Source: Thermomucor indicae-seudaticae
Lineage: Eukaryota; Mucoromycota; Mucoromycetes; Mucorales; Lichtheimiaceae
Direction of reading: 5' to 3'
DNA length: 30,065 nt
NCBI GenBank assembly: GCA_000787465.1
Contig: JSYX01000431.1
Location: 1-30,065, forward strand
Shown here: one piece after another, positions 19,151 through 29,822 of the stretch
Position numbering within the stretch: position 1 is the first letter of the stretch
How the letters are laid out: each line of letters starts with the position of its first letter
Notes under the pieces: model-generated
The model's database searches: none
What the model saw: only the letters and a program-made list of their open reading frames with translations
What the model was told of the DNA's origin: nothing
Made by a program: the position numbers and the translations under genes

Positions 19151-20470
19151 ATGCAGTTGTCAAAGCGTGCTGCAGATAAAGTTGGGTCGGCAAATCCATT
19201 TTTCCGTCAGAAAGTTGTAAAAAGACGCGCCAATACCCTCATGAACGTAATAACTCTTTCCGAAATGCTTGTTAATCCAAAAGCGATTGCGACATTTGCT
19301 CTGCTTGGACTGTTGTTAGCCGTGCTTTCGAAGGTCGAGTCTGTTAGCCATAGACCACTACCGTCACTGCGCAACAATCCTTCGGAATGGTATACACCCG
19401 ACTTTTATCCCAACGGCAGTTACGTGGAATTGCCGATGGGCACGTTGCGGTATTGGTTATTCGGCAATCCAGAAGGGAAACGTGTCGTCCTTATTCACGG
19501 TATTTCCACGGGCTCGGCAATGTATGATAAGCTGGCACGACACCTGGTAAAAAAGAAAGAACGAAGCAAAGACACTTGCAGACATTGTTCTTTGGTTTAT
19601 TTGACGCCATCATAAAGGCTGATAGCGGACATCATGTGTTGGTGTTTGACCTTTGGGGAAGAGGGTATTCGGACGCTCCGGCAATGCCGTACGACGAGAG
19701 TCTGTATACCACGCAAGTCGCTTTGTTGTTCCAAAAGGTCAGCTGGTCATCTGCAGACGTGGTGGGCACGTCTTTGGGAGGTGGGATGGATTTACTTTCC
19801 CTTGCACAGCAAGTGCTTTAATATGTGAACCACGGTATTAGGGGGTATTGCGGTATCGTTCACGGCCTTTTATCCAGAACTGGTCAATAAGCTTGTCCTA
19901 GTAGCCCCAGCAGGACTGATGGAGGAGAAGGATATTCCGATTACGGGAAAACTGGTAAAGTTCCCGCTTGTCAGCAGAATTGCCTTGCATCCCTGGCTCA
20001 GACCGCTTGTTTTGTCTGGCGTCACGCGATTCTACAATCATTCGAGGATCGATAAAAAAGACACAGAGGATGCTATGAAAATCGCAAAGATTGCATTCTA
20101 TCAGTTCGCTCATCATCCCGGTTTCACGCGCGCCTTCTTGAGGACGGTTATGGATTTCCCCTTAGCAGGACTAGATGAAAGATACGAACGCGTTGGCAAA
20201 CGCGATACTGATCGACAGATCCTTGTCATTTGGGGCGATAAGGATCAGGTTAGAAGCGAGTCCTCCATTTATTTAACGCACACTTCCCACCTGTTGACTA
20301 ACCGCTTCTTCCTATTGGCCATTTTAAAGACTGTTCCTTTTCGGCATCATACACTTCTCCAAAAGCACATGCCTCAAGCCACAATTAGCCGTTACGAAGG
20401 TGCAGGTCATGATGTCCTTTTAACCCATTGGCCACAAGTTGGAGAGAATATTGCTCAATTTTTATCTTGA
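19151..20470 (+). CDS. Alpha/beta hydrolase, membrane-anchored
   Basis: Serine hydrolase of unknown substrate. Exons 19151-19546, 19618-19780, 19842-20248 and 20330-20470 give 368 residues. A basic N-terminus is followed by one hydrophobic segment (AIATFALLGLLLAVLS, about residues 56-71), probably a signal anchor. The fold follows: RVVLIHGISTGS (oxyanion HG), VLVFDLWGRGYSDAP, nucleophile elbow VVGTSLGGG (joined across intron 2), acid residue in ILVIWGDKDQ and the catalytic His in GAGHD. The third intron (81 bp) is a multiple of three without stops, so read-through would also translate, but only splicing gives the family sequence GDKDQTVPF. Divergent from malate synthase, convergent with SerRS. 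The start at 19151 is the first ATG; 19241 is an alternative. Confidence 0.9.
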
Positions 20471-20913
20471 AAACTCTATGGTCTGGGACAGTTGTCACTA
20501 AAAACATAAAGCTATTTCCGCAATGACCAGTCGGTCCTTTGCATGAAGGTCAACCAAGTTACCGTGAAACGGATGCCTTTTATTTGCTTGTCCTGTGATT
20601 TCAAGTACCTTCTCCTGGTTAGTATAGCAGGGCATTGACTATTGGGTATCAACTTAGGAGTGCCTTAGCTATACGCGGCTAAACGCGCCATCAGCATCAA
20701 TCCGTTGGTAGATTATTCTTCCTATTGCGTCAGTAGAAGAGATAGTGGTCAAACAAAAGATAAAGGTATGACAGCCTTATTTTTGCTCCAGTTAAGAAAA
20801 CTGTCCAAGTATGTACAGTCTTTTGTGCAGATGTCGTAATATTTTGAAGTGGATGTAGAGTATTGATAAGAAATAGATGCATTTTATGTAAAACGGAGAG
20901 AAAGAGAGATCTT
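20471..20913. other. Convergent 3' spacer
   Basis: 443 bp between the stops of the hydrolase and seryl-tRNA synthetase. No gene seen; it holds the two 3' untranslated regions. No clear AATAAA for the hydrolase. Confidence 0.4.
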
Positions 20914-22483
20914 TTACTTCTTGAGAGGTTTGACGTATGGGATGAATGTGCGACCATCCATGTAAGGGACCAAAGGTGGTGGAACTTCCAAGCCATCTTC
21001 ACGTTGCCAGGTCTCCAAAAGAGCACAGATTGCTCGCTCGGTAGCGCACAAAGTCGAGTTAAGGCAGTGAACATACTTCTTCTCGCGGTCAGACATCTTT
21101 TTGACACCACAACGGATCTCGAGACGACGGGACTGATAATCCGTACAATTGCTGCAGGATACCAACTCTTTATATTCGCCTTGGTATGGGAACCAGGCTT
21201 CTAAGTCATACTTTTTAGCAGCGGCATTGTTGAGTGCACCGGAAACGATGGCGACAACGCGGTACGAGAGACCGAGGCTCTTGAAGAATTCTTCAGAGTG
21301 TTGAATCATTTCATTGAACATGTCCCACGACTTCTCCGGATCCGTGAGCACAAACTGTTCCACCTTTTCAAACTGGTGGACACGGAAAATACCCCACGTA
21401 TCCTTGCCATGTGCACCGGCTTCCTTACGGAAACACGTCGAATAACCAGCATACCTAAGAACTTTATCAGTACACCGCCCAAAAGGAAAAAGACAACGGT
21501 CTACTTACTTTAATGGCAATTGCTCTGCAGGCTTCTCAAACCATTCACCAGCATGGAAGGCCGAGATAGGCTGCTCCGAAGTGGCAATAAGGTACTTGTC
21601 ATCGCCATCACCCGTGACCTGACCAAGTCCTATTAGGTCCTCGTTCCTTCTGTTAATCCTAATCCTCTTTGTTACCTTGTATAATTCTTCATCAAATTGA
21701 CTGAGCTGTGCTGTTTTTGCCATCATATCCTTCTTCATGAAGAAGGGCGTCATCAATTTTTTATAACCTCGCTTGGTAAGGAACGAGAGACCGTAATTGA
21801 TCAAGGCCAAGTTGAGATCAACGCCGACGCCTGTCAAAAAGTAACCACGATGACCAGCAACATTGGCACCACGGTCCTGGTCATAGCCGTCTAACCGAGC
21901 CAATACTTCGTGATGCGACAGAATATCGGTTCTCTTGACGGGTTCGACGCCGTTGTGATTGTAGGTGCGGATGATTTCATTGTTGTCCTGCAGCACGAAG
22001 AACGTCACTCTCCCTTGCTTATCAATTGCTCCCTCCCACTTATTACCTCGTCCATGGACGTAGGCACCGAAGCGTGGACAATGTTTCCAATCGTGCTAAG
22101 CTTTTCTTTCCAAGCGGCTTCGCTTTCCTTGGATTGAGCAATAAGCTCTTCCTTTTCTTTTTGCAGTTGTTCCTTCTGCTTCAGCAGTTCGCTTGCATCT
22201 TCCTTGGCCTTGTACTTTTTGCCAATCTCCTTTTGAATCGCGTTGATTTCTTTGTTCTTCTGGTCGCTCTGGAACTGGACTGTCGAGAGCCAACATTACT
22301 TCCTAAGCTAGCTGACAAGGGGGAGTGTGCGTGCCTGTACGGATCCTTACTCTTGACCCACTCCTTGTATAAAGCAATAACTTCGTCCACAATTTCAACC
22401 GAGGCACCGCGTCTCCGTTGCGACTCGCGGACAATTTCCGGGTTACCACCACGGTCTTCGATGAATAAGTTGATGTCGAGCAT
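20914..22483 (-). CDS. SES1: Cytosolic seryl-tRNA synthetase
   Basis: Charges tRNA-Ser with serine. Exons 22483-22351, 22279-22047, 21987-21676, 21618-21509 and 21454-20914 give 442 residues. The N-terminus [20 protein letters not shown] and the long coiled-coil arm ([20 protein letters not shown] and on) bind the tRNA. The class II core follows: [30 protein letters not shown] (serine pocket loop), motif 2 [20 protein letters not shown] and motif 3 [17 protein letters not shown]. The intron at 21675-21619 is 57 bp, a multiple of three without stops; removing it restores [14 protein letters not shown]. No organellar presequence is visible, so a cytosolic location is inferred. Two Gcn4-type sites lie upstream. 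Confidence 0.96.
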
Positions 22484-23087
22484 TGTACTCTACTTGACGA
22501 CGTCGAGTAAGAACGAAAAATTTTGATCTTTAGCAAGGATGTCTCAAACACTGAGTTTTAATGACTCAGGCTCCAGGAACTGCGGCTTCAGTGAGTCAAA
22601 GCTCCCCAGACATCATATTGCTTCAGCTCTTATGTTTTTCTTGCCGGATAAAGTATCCTTGAACGCGAAATAACGACTTGCAATGTCATTAGCAAATCAA
22701 TGAGCGATTATTATGCTTCCTTGTGATTTGCAGAATATGAATTAGACTAGCAGAGAGTTGGTGACCTTCAAAGCCGAGTAGCATCATGTGTTATTGCTTG
22801 GAACAGTCGAAATAAACAGCGCAAAAATCATTTCTTGCATTTTACATACTCATATCGACCCTGTACATGAATCTACGGCAGCACGTTGTTCTATTGTCCA
22901 GCTTGCTTTGGCGTTACACTGTTAAGCAACAGGTTCTCGTCTTCTGCTGTCGGTACGATATCTTTCCGTCGTTATTTGAAAGTTTAAGCGATTTTAGTGT
23001 CTGCTGTCTTAGTTTCCAATGGTCTGACCCTGCCGAGCCATGACCGAACGTTTTTAAAAGGTTACTTTCAGTACGTTCGTAAGAATA
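22484..23087. other. Spacer between Leo1 and SerRS genes
   Basis: About 600 bp of promoter and 3' untranslated sequence without a gene. It includes the Gcn4-type sites listed separately; nothing else was recognised. Confidence 0.4.
22562..22598. promoter_or_regulatory. Pair of Gcn4/AP-1 type sites upstream of SES1
   Basis: TGACTCA at 22562-22568 and TGAGTCA at 22592-22598 are perfect 7-bp matches to the Gcn4/Cpc1 bZIP site in opposite orientation, 30 bp apart, 79 and 109 bp upstream of the seryl-tRNA synthetase ATG. Gcn4-type control of aminoacyl-tRNA synthetase genes is known in fungi; binding here is inferred. Confidence 0.55.
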
Positions 23088-23093
23088 TTTATT
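23088..23093 (-). terminator. Polyadenylation signal of the Leo1 gene
   Basis: AATAAA on the minus strand, 14 bp after the Leo1 stop. Confidence 0.45.
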
Positions 23094-23107
23094 ACAAAAA
23101 ACCATAA

Positions 23108-24393
23108 CTAATCCTCCTCTTCATCATCGTCCTCCAATATTCCTCGCTTAGCACTCTGCAATCTCTTGACTCTGATCTCTTCCTCTTCTGAATCATATTC
23201 CGGCTCTGACTCATATGTCGCGATGTACTGTTCCGGCTCTTCCTCTTCTTCTTCTTCCTCCTCCTCCACTCTGACCTCTTCGTACCGCATATCTGCCCGT
23301 CGCCTTTGATTTTCTAGCCGTCGCTGTGCTTTTAAGCGCTCATTCTCTTTGATCTCCATTTGTTGCTTTGCTAACTCAGGATCTTCTTCCGTCAGCCATA
23401 GCTTAGTCCTGGTCTTTTTCACGTCTTCCGTGTAGGCTATGTTGCGCATATCGCGGTGAGTTTTACTGCGAAGGTCGACAGGTTTGAAAGTCATTATGTC
23501 TGTGAACTCGACGTGACTCTCCAATAATCCTGAATTCGTGTGATGTGCCAAAAGTAAGTTGGTCTCTGCTGGAAGCTGGATATTAATGTCGTATAATTCA
23601 CCGCCAATCGCAAGAGACATGCTGCCATCCTCCCATTCGACGAAGTTGGCGTTGGATTCAAGGCGCTATAGTGACAGTATGTTAGCATGCCGCAAAATAA
23701 AAGTAAGCTTCGTTCACTGCTTATATACACATTACCTCTTGACCATTCTCATCCACCACTTTCCGATACCGGATCGTTCGTTCAACACGCAGAAGCTCTT
23801 TCTGGTCCGGCTTTTCTATTAACTTCTTTTCCATGAAGGCGTGGAATTTATCTGGTTCAAAAGGTTCCGGGTCCACGTCGATATAGCGAGGAATTTTTGC
23901 AAGATAATACTGTAAAGGGTCGCGTCGGAACAAATATAGTAAGCTAGCAAGCAATAACAGCACGAAAAAATATGTTACTTACTCTTTTGTCTGAAGACCG
24001 AGGTAGTGGCAAGGCTGGTATATCAATATTGAGCTCAAGGCGTTGTCGTTTCGACGGGTATCGCTGGCTGTCTTCTTCGCTTTCAAGGTGTTCTTGGCTG
24101 TCCTCCACACGATCTTCGTCATGTGAATCTTCGTATTCAGATCTACAGCAAACCAGTAAGACACGAGCTGACGAACAAACGAATCCGTGTGCTTACCGTG
24201 CGCGTCTTCGTCGCCAATTTTGACCTTCGTCCTCTTCGCTAGACGCCTCACTATCAGAAACATTAGCAGCAGGTTCTGGTGATTGTTGGACAGCGCCAGG
24301 TGAAGAAGTTGAGGCTTGTCTTTCATCGTCGAGATCAGACGCTTCATCTTCAGAACCGAAAAGGTTCCCAAAATCGTGTTCGTCTTCAGACAT
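23108..24393 (-). CDS. LEO1: PAF1 complex subunit Leo1
   Basis: Part of the PAF1 elongation complex that travels with RNA polymerase II and promotes histone modification. Exons 24393-24197, 24142-23983, 23909-23736 and 23665-23108 give 362 residues. An acidic disordered N-terminus (MSEDEHDFGNLFGSEDEASD) leads to the Leo1 core: YLAKIPRYIDVDPEPFEPD, RTIRYRKVVDENGQERLESN, NFVEWEDGSMSLAIGGELYD and THRDMRNIAYTEDVKKTRTK. The C-terminus is charged: Arg/Lys-rich helix, a run of 11 Glu, and a tail ending in DDDEEED. Shorter than the yeast and human proteins because the acidic N-terminus is short. Start is the first ATG; tandem with SES1 downstream. Confidence 0.95.
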
Positions 24394-24719
24394 GTTTGAC
24401 AGTGTGCAGGAAAAAAGGGTGGCGACGAACGATTGCCCAACTGTGCCCTACTTATCTCCTTAATTGGAACTCAGCTGCAGGCAACCTTGAAGCATGACGG
24501 TTTCATCGCGTGGCCACTGGCCATGCCTGCTCTATAACACTCAAATGCACCGAACCGATTTATAATTTGTGCGTTGTATATGGCAAGCTACATGCCACTA
24601 TTTGTCGATGATATTCTGAACTTAGGAGTGCCTGTAGATAGGAAAAACAACTAGCGTTAGACATGATGAATTACTTTTATCATGGTTGTATTTCCAGCTT
24701 ATATCCGCATCGTTTATTG
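24394..24719. other. Spacer between dehydrogenase and Leo1 genes
   Basis: 326 bp promoter of Leo1 plus the 3' end of the dehydrogenase. An AATAAA (minus strand, 24713-24718) begins 2 bp after the dehydrogenase stop. No gene seen. Confidence 0.4.
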
Positions 24720-26322
24720 TTAGTCAGAATCAGCACAAGCTTGAAAGATCGCATCGACTTTGGATACATCCATTCCACAATGTTCAAGGGTGATCTTCCA
24801 TAACGTATTTTGGATCTTTGCAGGAGGAAGTTGCTGCTGCACTGTGTCAGCCCAATAAGACCCGTTTTTGACATTCTTTGCCAACGGCATCAAGCATAGG
24901 TACAACGGTGTGATGCTACCTTCTCGAGGAGTGAGCATGATAATGTCAAATATATACGACAACAACGGCAACGTGAATACAGTCGTGTGTGAGAACAGCT
25001 TGGTCCTAACGGTACCCGGATGGTAACCTGAGTGTCGCGAGGTTAAAGTACGAACATGACAGTAGACTGCATTAAATCACTCACAGTGCACTTTGATGTT
25101 GAGGTTATGAGAAGCCAGCTTCTCAGCCAAATGCTGCGTCAGAAGGGTTACACAGCGTTTGCTATAAGCATAATGCGATAGACCATCCCAGGAGTATGCC
25201 TGCTTTGGCACAGACAAATCCATATCAGAGATAGCGTACGCGGTTGAACTTGCTGCAAAGAGTATTCGTCCAGTTTGACGGTTTATCCATGGTAATAATA
25301 ATAGCGCAAGTGAAAATGGTGCTATATAGTTCTGCGCAGTTTTCGAGCATTGTACATGTCAATACGCAAATTCTTTTCTTCCCTTCTTTCGTGCTTACCG
25401 TCTGACATTGAGATTCTAATCCATCCTTGGTACACATGTATGCAGTATTCATAATACCTGCATTGTCTGCAGGCGGTAAGAAATATATGAATAACGGATC
25501 ATGGTCGATGAGAAAGTTTCTACCAGAAGTCTTACTTATTAAAACGTCGATTTCTCCCTTAGCGAACGAGTGTTTGACCGTATCAGCAAAAGCACGTACG
25601 CTGTCCATATCCGTTAAATCAACTGTTAATGACGAAAGGCTACAGCCATCCGATTCTTTCTGCAGTGTTCTTTTCGCATTATCAGCAAGCTCGGTGTTTC
25701 TCGACGCTATAATGTGGCACAGGGTCAATAGGGCATAGAGCTCTCTACACGACATCTCTTTTGGTACCAATGGTCACATGGAAACCCGCATTCAAAAGTC
25801 CCCTGGTTATCTCCAAACCTATCCCTGAATCACCACCTAATATTTGTCTTAAATCAGTCCTACAGTCGGCCATCCCTCTTTTTTCTTTTTCAGCTTTTTA
25901 CCAACAATGATCGCTTTCGGATTTCGCCCAGTAGCTCGTGCTTTGCAACGATACTGCTGAACAATTTCGTTGACGATGTTTTCATTACTGTCTCTCGTAA
26001 CCGAGGTTAAGACACCTCGTTTATAGAGGACAATGGCTAATGTTTCGACTATGCCGATGGCGTACACACGAATAAACACAGGGACGCAATTTAATTTGCT
26101 GATGACCCAGTTGCACCTTCGCAGGAACCGTGCAGCTGGCTGCTCCGTTCCGACAAGCGTTGCATAGTCGACAGCGCCAGCCTTAAGCGGACCCGAATAT
26201 GCATACTGGAATATGAAGATCAAAGCAATGGCAAAGCCAAGGATTGCACTGATGAGGATTCCCGTCATTGTTGGCCTGAGCGTTTCTGTCCATGTTTCCT
26301 GGGTTATTTTTCCGATTTTCAT
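24720..26322 (-). CDS. Membrane-anchored short-chain dehydrogenase/reductase
   Basis: NAD(P)-dependent oxidoreductase of the classical SDR fold, substrate unknown. Exons 26322-25902, 25836-25768, 25706-25536, 25466-25399, 25331-25085 and 25027-24720 give 427 residues, all in phase. About 140 extra N-terminal residues carry a transmembrane segment (ILISAILGFAIALIFIF) before the Rossmann domain, so it probably sits on an organelle membrane. Seen: IIVGGDSGIGL (cofactor loop, Val where Thr is usual), ASRN, LTVDLTDMDSV, LINNAGIM, LFAASSTAYAI and the active-site YAYSK. After the helix comes YHPGTVRTKLF, typical of SDR substrate loops. The start is the ATG at 26322 (MKIGKIT); a frame continues upstream to 26478 but would overlap AFG3, and 26268 (MTGILIS) is possible. 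Confidence 0.88.
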
Positions 26323-26384
26323 GCTCCGGCAAACTGCATGAAAAATGGTCAGTTCGCTTTGCTTGACTGAGGAAGAGAAGCTCA
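26323..26384. promoter_or_regulatory. 62 bp divergent spacer of SDR and AFG3
   Basis: The two start codons face away with only 62 bp between them, so untranslated leaders must be minimal or the promoters overlap the opposite coding regions. No TATA box in the gap. Confidence 0.45.
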
Positions 26385-28779
26385 ATGTGGAATCGACTGT
26401 TGGCGCGTCCTTCATTAAATGCCATTCGTAGAATCCCAAGACAACAGCAACCATACACAGTAGTACGGAACGGGTCACTCCTTAAAAGGGACAAGGAATT
26501 AGCTCAGTCAGTTCGTTTTCAGCGTCGACATGCCAGCTCAGACAAGCGATCAGCAGAAGAGAACGAGTCGAAGAAACAGGACAAGGAAAAGCAAGAGAGC
26601 AACAAGGACCAGGGTCCTTTCAACATTCCCAAAGGGTTTGAAGGCTTTTTTAACGAGAGCAGAAAGTCTGCGTCCGGTGCAAAGAGACAGCAAAGCGGCA
26701 GTAGCGATAAACCACCACCGCAACCCCCACCGGGGATGGGTACCTGGTTGCCTCTATTACTCGGTACCGGGTTTCTTTGGGCACTTACATTACCGAGTCA
26801 AAGTCCACGAGAATTGACGTGGGAAGAATTTAGAACGCTTTTACTAGGTACGCCATACATAAGGTATTGAGAGAAAAAATGAGCTTGACTAATACATTGG
26901 ATAGAACGAGGGCTTGTGCAGCGCCTGATGGTTATAAATAACAACCATGTGCGAGTGATCTTGAGACCAGAGGCAGGAAGCATGATGACTCCGTCGCCTG
27001 GTGGATACTTCTTCAGCATCGGTTCTGTGGATTCATTTGAGCGCAAACTAGAGAAAGCGCAAGACGAGCTGGGTATTCCGCAAAATCAGCGAATACCTGT
27101 CTCCTATCACCAAGAAGTGTCGCTGCTGGGTACTCTCTTGCAATTCGCTCCGACGTTATTGCTTATTGGCTTTTTGATATACATGGGGCGACGTGCTGCC
27201 GGTGCTGCTGGCCCTGGAGGACAAGGACCTGGAGGAATATTCGGAATTGGCAAAAGTCGTGCCAGGATGTTTAACCATGAAACGGACGTTAAAATCAAGT
27301 TCAAGGATGTGGCTGGAGCAGACGAAGCCAAGGAGGAAGTAATGGAGTTTGTGAAGTTCTTAAAGAACCCAAAAGCCTACGAGCGTCTCGGTGCCACGAT
27401 CCCAAAGGGAGCAATTTTGTCAGGTCCACCAGGTACCGGCAAGACATTGTTGGCTAAGGCCACAGCGGGTGAAGCAGGCGTGCCGTTTTTAAGCGTGTCC
27501 GGTTCCGAGTTTGTGGAGATGTTTGTGGGTGTTGGGCCTTCGCGGGTGCGCGACTTATTCGCGACTGCCAAGAAGAATGCGCCCTGTATCATATTCATTG
27601 ACGAAATCGATGCAATTGGTAAAGCACGTGGGAAAGTTGGTCAATTTGGTGGCAACGATGAACGAGAAAGCACTCTGAACCAGTTGCTTGTGGAAATGGA
27701 TGGTTTCGATACGAGCCAGCACGTGGTCGTGTTAGCAGGTACCAACCGTCCGGATGTGCTGGATCCTGCTCTGTTGCGACCTGGCCGCTTCGACAGGCAT
27801 ATCCACATCGACCGTCCCGATATTAAAGGGCGCATTCAGATATTTAAAGTCCATTTAAAGCCTATCAAACTAGAGACGGATAATGTGGACAAATTGATCG
27901 AAAAGCTGGCAGCTCTTACACCAGGATTTGCAGGAGCTGATATTCATAATGTTTGCAACGAAGCAGCTCTCATCGCGGCAAGGAATATGAAGGAAGCTGT
28001 GACAGAGATCGATTTCGAGCAAGCTATTGAGCGCGTTATTGGCGGTATCGAAAAGAAATCGCGCGTGCTGTCCCCAGAGGAGAAAAAGACGATTGCGTAC
28101 CATGAAGCTGGCCATGCCATTGCCGGCTGGTATCTTGAACACACTGATCCTTTGCTTAAAGTTTCTATCATTCCACGAGGATCAGCAGCATTGGGGTACG
28201 CACAGTATGTTCCAAAAGATCAATATTTGTATTCGAGAAAGCAGCTTCTAGACAGAATGTGTATGACGTTGGCTGGGCGTGTATCAGAGGAGATATTTTT
28301 CGATACCATTACGACAGGCGCACACGACGATTTGCAGAAAGTTACTAAAATGGCATATGCCCAAGTGGCAACATACGGCATGAACTCAGAGGTTGGTCCT
28401 ATTTCCTACGGAGATCCCAGTGAAGAACAGCGATTCCAGAAACCCTATTCAGAAGCAACGGGACAGATTATCGACAACGAAGTTCGGCGTCTCGTGAATG
28501 AGGCGTACAGGAGGACAGTTGATCTATTGACGGAGAAGAAAAAGGATATCGAAAAGGTTGCAGAACTGCTACTTTCTAAAGAAGTCATCAGTCGTGATGA
28601 CATGGAGCGGCTACTTGGAAAGAGACCTTTCCCTGATAGGCTGCATCAGGTCACTGGCGATTCCAGAGGCGTAAGTTCTTTCAAGTGCTATGCTGGTTCC
28701 TCAGAGGGACTAAGCTCTGTGTTAACTTTAGTCGCCACCTGACTTTCCGGAGAAACCAGGGTCATCTACTGATGCATAG
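26385..28779 (+). CDS. AFG3: Mitochondrial m-AAA protease subunit (AFG3/YTA12, FtsH family)
   Basis: ATP-driven zinc metalloprotease of the mitochondrial inner membrane, active site in the matrix; it degrades unassembled membrane proteins and matures some precursors. Exons 26385-26847, 26905-28670 and 28732-28779 give 758 residues, close to yeast Afg3. N-terminus is Arg-rich without acids ([20 protein letters not shown]), a presequence. Two membrane segments (about [16 protein letters not shown] and [14 protein letters not shown]) flank an intermembrane-space domain. The AAA module has GPPGTGKT near residue 327, [11 protein letters not shown] and [10 protein letters not shown]. The protease has HEAGH near residue 553 and [11 protein letters not shown] with the third ligand. 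The last exon adds only [15 protein letters not shown]; missing it would give a wrong tail. Afg3 versus Yta12 identity is not settled. Confidence 0.94.
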
Positions 28780-29642
28780 TATTAGCTATTATTCTGGATA
28801 GTAACCATTAATGAGGATAGAGCATTAAGAGACATACGCTGTTTCCCTGATTGCGCAGGCAAGACCAGCAAAAGCTGACTACATTTACAAAATAGAAATG
28901 ATCAAAAAGTAAATGGTCTTGCGAGTTAACGCATTTCTGTTGAAAACAGTGTGGGTATCAAACCGTGAAGACAGCCAACCTAGGACATGAGGGTGTGGAT
29001 AAACGTATACAATTGCTGTCAGTAGCCACTATAACATATAAGTTGGCGCCGACATGCTCGGATGCTTGTCTCTTCATGGCTGGCCCGAGAGTCGTTATCA
29101 TCCCTGACTTCCCCAAAACGCTTCCTGTTATTGAGGCACTTGCAGACGCTGCCGAGATCCTGATCTAATGAATTGTTCATCCTGAAACTTCTGCAAGTCA
29201 TTATCAAGTTTGGTACAATGTCGGTCCACCTGATACACACAGTCCAAGGTCAGGAAATTCTTCTGACACAAAATCCATACGGAGTCGTAGGCTGACTTTA
29301 CCATTAAAACGTCTTTTCGTCACATTTCTGGGCTTTGTTCAATAAGGTCGCAACGTGAGACAGCTTTTTTGTCGGTCAGCCAGAAGAGAACTGTTTATTG
29401 ATTAGTAATCGTCTGTGTCTTTTTCGCGACGGCTCTCATGAAGTCTATCCAAATGTTGTCAATTCGTAAAAACAGACTTTAACAATGCGATCAATTGCAA
29501 ACGAATCTTGGGCACTTTCATATTATCTGGCAAATGCAAAAGTCGATGGCAGCTTCATGGACAATGTCTCTAAAGCTTCTCCTGTTCAAAATTGAATCAA
29601 TAAAGGCATTCAATTCAACTAATTGTTGCTTCTAAATAACAT
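28780..29642. other. Non-coding stretch after AFG3
   Basis: The best frame, 28965-29168 (67 residues, ends PDFPKTLPVIEALADAAEIL), has a GTG start, no splice partner and no known motif. I would not annotate it. Nothing else seen. Confidence 0.4.
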
Positions 29643-29644
29643 TA

Positions 29645-29820
29645 CAGTACCCGCGCGATATATCGATATTTGATAAATCGATATTCTCGATATACCGATC
29701 GACTTCTTCAATCACGGATTTGCTTTTTCCAGGCGTATGTCCACTTGATATAACGATATTCTTGATATAACGATCGCATTTTTTCGTCACGGACACTATC
29801 GATATATCGCGCGGGTACTG
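29645..29820. mobile_element. 176 bp pogo-like MITE
   Basis: Perfect 24 bp inverted ends starting CAGTACCCGCGCGATATATC, flanked by TA (29643-29644 and 29821-29822). Inside, two direct copies of about 40 bp read CGATATTCTCGATATACCGA and CGATATTCTTGATATAACGA, each followed by a TCACGGA box. The GATATAACGA words recall pogo/Tigger termini. No coding capacity. Confidence 0.8.
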
Positions 29821-29822
29821 TA

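Noticed and set aside
20650..24633. 15 bp word AACTTAGGAGTGCCT shared by two intergenic sites (about 20650 and 24619)
   Set aside because: A single 15-mer match is close to what chance gives in 30 kb, and flanks do not align.
26323..26478. Upstream extension of the dehydrogenase frame ([15 protein letters not shown])
   Set aside because: It lies over the AFG3 first exon on the opposite strand and its residues are the antisense of the presequence; a start at 26322 is simpler.
28965..29168. 67-residue frame after AFG3
   Set aside because: GTG start, no splice partner, no motif; length is within chance.
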